From NCBI GenBank assembly GCA_020002185.1, contig CM034535.1:66726484-66790483 (forward strand): a DNA stretch of 64,000 nt, read 5' to 3'. The first letter of the stretch is position 1, and each line of letters begins with the position of its first letter. The stretch is from Paraescarpia echinospica. Lineage: Eukaryota > Annelida > Polychaeta > Sabellida > Siboglinidae. This document shows positions 60,121 to 64,000 of the stretch, in pieces. A program made the translations under genes and the position numbers. The notes under the pieces were generated by a model, which searched no databases, was not told where the DNA came from, and saw only the letters and a program-made list of their open reading frames with translations.

Positions 60121-63100
60121 TATTATACCTTTTTTACTACTCGTTACGCCCCCTGGCGTTTAGGGCAGCGACGAAGTTCCTCCATGTCTGTCTCCGGCCA
60201 TTTGCTGTATGGTGCCCCAGCTGTGGTTCATTTCCGTCAGCTCCGCCTCCACTGTTCTCCTCTGTGTTGTTTTGGGGCGCCCACGTTTTCGCTTCCCTTC
60301 CGACATCTGTTTTTGTGATGGCGTCTGCATCTATGCGAAGGACATGTCCAATCCACCTCCAGTGTCTTCTTTGAATGATGGTGCATGTCCTCTTGTTTGC
60401 ATTGGGCAAGCAACTCCTGGTTGGATATGGTTATTGGCCAGAAGATTCTGAGGATTTTTCTGAGGCAGGTCGTGTGGAAGGTAGACAGTCTTGATAGGTC
60501 CTGCTCCATCATTCTCCAGCACTCCGCCCCATACAGCAATGTTGACAGCACGCACCTCTGGAAAATTCTGAGTTTTGTCCTTGTGCTGTACTGTGTTGAT
60601 CGCCATACTGCAAGTAGGCTCATGAAGGCATTCTGTGCCTTGTTTAGTATGTTGCGGATGTATATGCCAGCTCCTCCATCTTGGCTAATGACACTTCAAA
60701 AGTAAGTGAATGTTTCAGTGCTGGAAAGTTCCGTGTTGTCCATCTTCACAGAGGCTGGCATGTTAACATTCAGGGTCATGATTTTCATCTTCTTTTGACT
60801 GATTCGCAAACCAACCCGATGGCCAAATCTGCTAAGGCGGGTTGTCTTCTCCTGGATATGTTTGTGAATGTGGGACAGGAGAGCAAGGTCATCGGCAAAG
60901 TCCAGATCTTCTAGTGCAGAAAAGGGAGTCCAGCGAAGCCCTCATGGTACATTTTCTGTCGCTCGTCACATGACCCAGTCGATGACAACATTGGCAAGGA
61001 CATCTGACATAACACAGCCATTTCTCACACCTATGTTAATCTCAAAGTAAAGATCGCTGGTTGGTGTAGAAAGCTTTGGTGATGTTGACGATGCGTTGTG
61101 GTATTCCATATGATCTGAGAATGCGCCAGAGGCAGTCTCTGTGGATGCTGTCAAAGGCTTTCTCAAAATCTATAAGGTTTATGTATAGCTGTCTTTGCCA
61201 CTCTGAATACTGCTCGGTGATGTTTTTCAGCGTAAAAATCTGGCTAGAGCAACCCCGACCTCTGCGAAACCCAGCATGTTCCTTCCGTAGTGTTGCATCT
61301 ATAGCCTCTGTGATCCGCTACATGATAATCTTGCATAGGATCTTGCTTGGTACTGACAGAAGGGTGATCCCTCGCCAGTTGATACAGTCGTTGAGGGCCT
61401 CCTTCTTAGGTATCTTGACGATCACTCCCCTGGTCCATTCTGTTGGTGCCTGCTCCCGTTCCCAAATGACTGTGAACAAGGGTTTCAGGATCTTAGCTGC
61501 AAGCTCGGGGTCTGCATCAGTTCAGCATTGATGTTATCATGTCCAGGTATCTTTCCATTCTTTAATGTCCTGATGGCTGCAATGATTTCTGCTCTCCAGA
61601 TCTGCTTCTGCTTCTTCTATAATAGCTTCCTCTTCTGGTGCTGGCCTGTTTAGTACTTCACCAAAGTGTTCTTTCCATCGAGTTTCTTGCTCCTTCTCTG
61701 TCGTGAAGAGATTTCCTTGTTTGTCTTTAATTTTAGTATTGGAAGTGGTACTTCCCGCTAATGATCTTGGTTATTTTTACACGATTCCTTGTTTATTTCT
61801 CTCAGCCGCTTCTTCCGCCCGTTTTGTCAGGTCTTCCATGTAAGCTCGCTTGTCTGCTTGCACACGTCTTTTGACCTCCCGATGTTCTTCTCTATATTGC
61901 TCTTGGTATTGTTCTTTTAGTCTTTCTGATTTTGTTTCCAGTAGCTTCTTCTTTGTTGCTCTTCTGTTGTTAATGGCTTCTGATGTTGTTGATGTTATTC
62001 AGTCTGTTCTCTTCCTCTGCCTGTGTCGTAGGCTGACTTCGCTGCTCTTGGTGTAGATGGAGGCTATCTGGCTCCAGGTTATGTCGATGTCTTCTGTGGA
62101 GTCGTTTTCTTCTTCATGGCCACTAAGAACACGAAATATGTTTTTCACATCAAGAATGAAGCTTTCTTTCACTGCTGGGTCCCTAAGTCTCAACATCATA
62201 TCTTTTTTATGCATTATATGGTGTTCTGTACTTTTCAGTTTTAGCTTGATGTAAGCTGTGATGGTCATTTCCAACATCTGCTCCTCGCTTCACTACCACG
62301 ATAGAAAGTGGCGCCACTTGCCATTTATCATCAGATTGTTAATCTGATTACGGTCCCTTCTGTTTGGCGAGTACCAAGTCAGTTTGTGGATGTCCAGGTG
62401 TTGGAAAAGGGTCCATCCAATGATAAGATTGTTCATGCCACAAAAGTTCACCAGTCTTTCACCATTGTTGTTCAAGATGCCACACCCGTTCCTTCCCATG
62501 ACTCTGTCATTGTGGGTGTTATCACTTCCAACGTTTGTATTCAGGTCTCCCATGACAATTGTGACGTCATGGCATGGTGACCTGTCCACTTCTGCTTGAA
62601 GGCTTTGATAGAAAGCATCCTTGTCCTCATCCTCTCAGTCATTGGTCGGTGCATAGCACTGGAGGAGGGTGATGTTTCCTTGTCTCCCCTTCAGTCGAAC
62701 TCTCATCAGATGACTGCTGACAGGTTTCCACTCCAGCAGTGACTTTTCCACCCCTTTCTTCAAGAGAACTGCTACACCTTCGTGATGCTGGTTGTCGTTT
62801 CATCTAGTGTACAGTACTGTCTCTCCTGTTGCTGTTGTCAGTCTTCCCAGACTGGTCCACCTGCTTTCACTCACACCAAGGATGTGCAGGCTGTATTGTC
62901 TCATTTCTGTGGTTATCTGCGCCAGTTTTTCAGTTTCATCATGTCTGTGGCTTCCTTTCGGCTTTCACCACAGGCAGTCATACGAGTCGTTGACTCTGTA
63001 AGGCCGTCATACACAGTTGTAGAAGTTGTCTTTCCGTAACAAGATGTTGAGAGTCTTTTGTGCTAAACCCCCAAACCTGGAGGACCAGGGTGCTTGTTTT

Positions 63101-63250
63101 GTCTAGCCCCTACCCCCATGATTTGTCCGGCTTGGTTGAACCTGCCAAGAGCACAAGGCTCCCGCCGGCATAGCTCTATGGATCGACAGAACACGCAAGC
63201 CATCCCGCCCCAACAAGGCCCAAGCACAAGGGGCAGAAATTATACCTTTG
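60121..63250 (-). pseudogene. RTE-like non-LTR retrotransposon, degenerate, nearly full span
   Basis: Read on the minus strand from ~63000: EMRQYSLHILGVSESRW (endonuclease start); VTIVMGDLNTNVGSDN, then LTWYSPNRRDRNQI (endonuclease, 62293-62589); a linker (62277-61999); RT debris including VRNGCVMSDVLANVVIDWVM (~60966); then LLYGAECWRMMEQDLSRL and RRHWRWIGHVLR (60623-60137). Multiple frameshifts and stops break every domain. The order endonuclease-RT-C-terminal block is that of RTE/CR1-like LINEs. The leader near 63100-63230 probably belongs to it. Confidence 0.82.
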
Positions 63251-63734
63251 CCATGGGCAAATTAGTAAATTTGTACATTAAAAATCAATTTCTAAAATAT
63301 ACTGAATTTTTTACTCCAGTTTGGGTCACCTATGAATAAAAACAATAACGCAGATTCTGTGTTTCAGTTTTATTTCAATCTAAACTGTGCACAAAATTGA
63401 TCAATCTAACCAATCGTGTAATACTATAACACAATATTCAGTATTTATATTCAGCAAATAATCACATATATTAGAGCTAAAAATGTACTCGACTTAAGTA
63501 CATATTTAACTGAATCTACTAAATAATTCATTTTCTCTAAAGATTCCTAGTTGCACTGTCTGTTTAGAAAATAATATATCAACTGTTCCAAGAAAACAAC
63601 GAACATACCAATATATTTTTGATACGTGCTTATGTATGTCACAGAAAGAAGCGGCAACCTATGTTCAAAAACCCAAAACTAAGCCTTTTGAGGTTTTTGA
63701 ACCAACTGAAGTCTAATAAAAAAATCAACACTTC
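63251..63734. other. no gene recognised
   Basis: AT-rich sequence between the LINE and the terminal repeat; no supported feature. Confidence 0.4.
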
Positions 63735-64000
63735 AAAAATAGACCCTTTCTTAAAGGGACGTTGTCTGTTCATCTACTTAGAATTAGCCAGAATAGTACT
63801 TCTAACTGGAAGTCTGCTGTTGACTGTGGGAAAGTGAGCATCATTGAATATCAAAGGGTATAGCAATTAATCCAGCCCAACTTGGCCGCATTGCCAATAA
63901 AGTTTGTTTTGAAACTGGATGTTCTGTTTACTAGTTGAACATGCACCCATGGTCGGGCCTTCAAATTGTGACCATTGTTAGGGGCTTACTAAACACAATT
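63735..64000 (-). repeat. dispersed repeat family, copy 3 (cut by the window edge)
   Basis: Inverted relative to copies at 32155 and 48340: read on the minus strand it starts AATTGTGTTTAGTAAGCCCC and includes CCAGTTTCAAAACAAACTTT. The outer end has TTAAAGGGACGT, and copy 2 ends ACGTCCCTTTAA, so TTAAAGGGACGT is likely the true family terminus. Confidence 0.7.

Overview
This is animal nuclear DNA: AT-rich, with intron-bearing genes, GT-AG splice sites, many non-LTR (L2/CR1/RTE-type) retrotransposon pieces, tRNA-derived SINEs, TIR/foldback elements, minisatellites and one nearly complete Ty3/gypsy element. The actin sequence, the Mutator-like remnant and the CR1-type LINE with an esterase-like ORF suggest a marine invertebrate, most likely a mollusc or another spiralian. 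That assignment is an inference and is not proved by the sequence.

Layout. 1-7.8 kb: repeats, two large foldback-type copies' first member (1820-3241), a CpG-rich block near 5 kb and a frameshifted Mutator-like transposase remnant (7183-7764). 8.8-13.6 kb: the 3' part of a plus-strand gene for an Arg/Ser/Tyr/Gly-rich protein that I do not recognise. Its third intron here holds the second foldback element (11662-13574), which ends 6 bp before the last 3' splice site. 15.7-18.4 kb: a complete minus-strand actin gene (376 aa) with two candidate promoters carrying CArG boxes. 20-21 kb: palindrome-rich DNA and a TG/CA inverted microsatellite. 21.36-25.88 kb: Ty3/gypsy element with LTRs and a 5-bp target duplication, inactivated by loss of the RT catalytic segment. 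27.8-29.8 kb: LINE debris, including a tandem array built from an RT catalytic motif. 31.1-43.9 kb: NAF1 (H/ACA snoRNP assembly factor), nine coding exons, 655 aa, plus strand, with introns full of LINE pieces and five minisatellites. 45.2-59.2 kb: a complete germ cell-less (GMCL1) gene on the minus strand, 16 coding exons, 519 aa, convergent with NAF1. 60.1-63.3 kb: a degenerate non-LTR retrotransposon on the minus strand, then a partial dispersed repeat at the right edge.

The four host genes are unrelated housekeeping or developmental functions: cytoskeleton, snoRNP/telomerase RNP assembly, a BTB-BACK adaptor for CUL3 ubiquitin ligase, and a putative RNA-related low-complexity protein. No operon-like or defence-like cluster is visible. 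The most unusual structures are at the DNA level. One is a ~37-bp minisatellite of roughly 65 units in GMCL1 intron 2, whose unit copies the end of the preceding exon plus its splice donor. Another is a nine-copy array of the RT motif-A coding segment. A third is a pair of foldback elements whose arms are flipped relative to their spacer. Exon joins for NAF1, GMCL1 and the RS/Tyr-rich gene were built by hand from splice sites, phase agreement and remembered family similarity; cDNA would confirm them.
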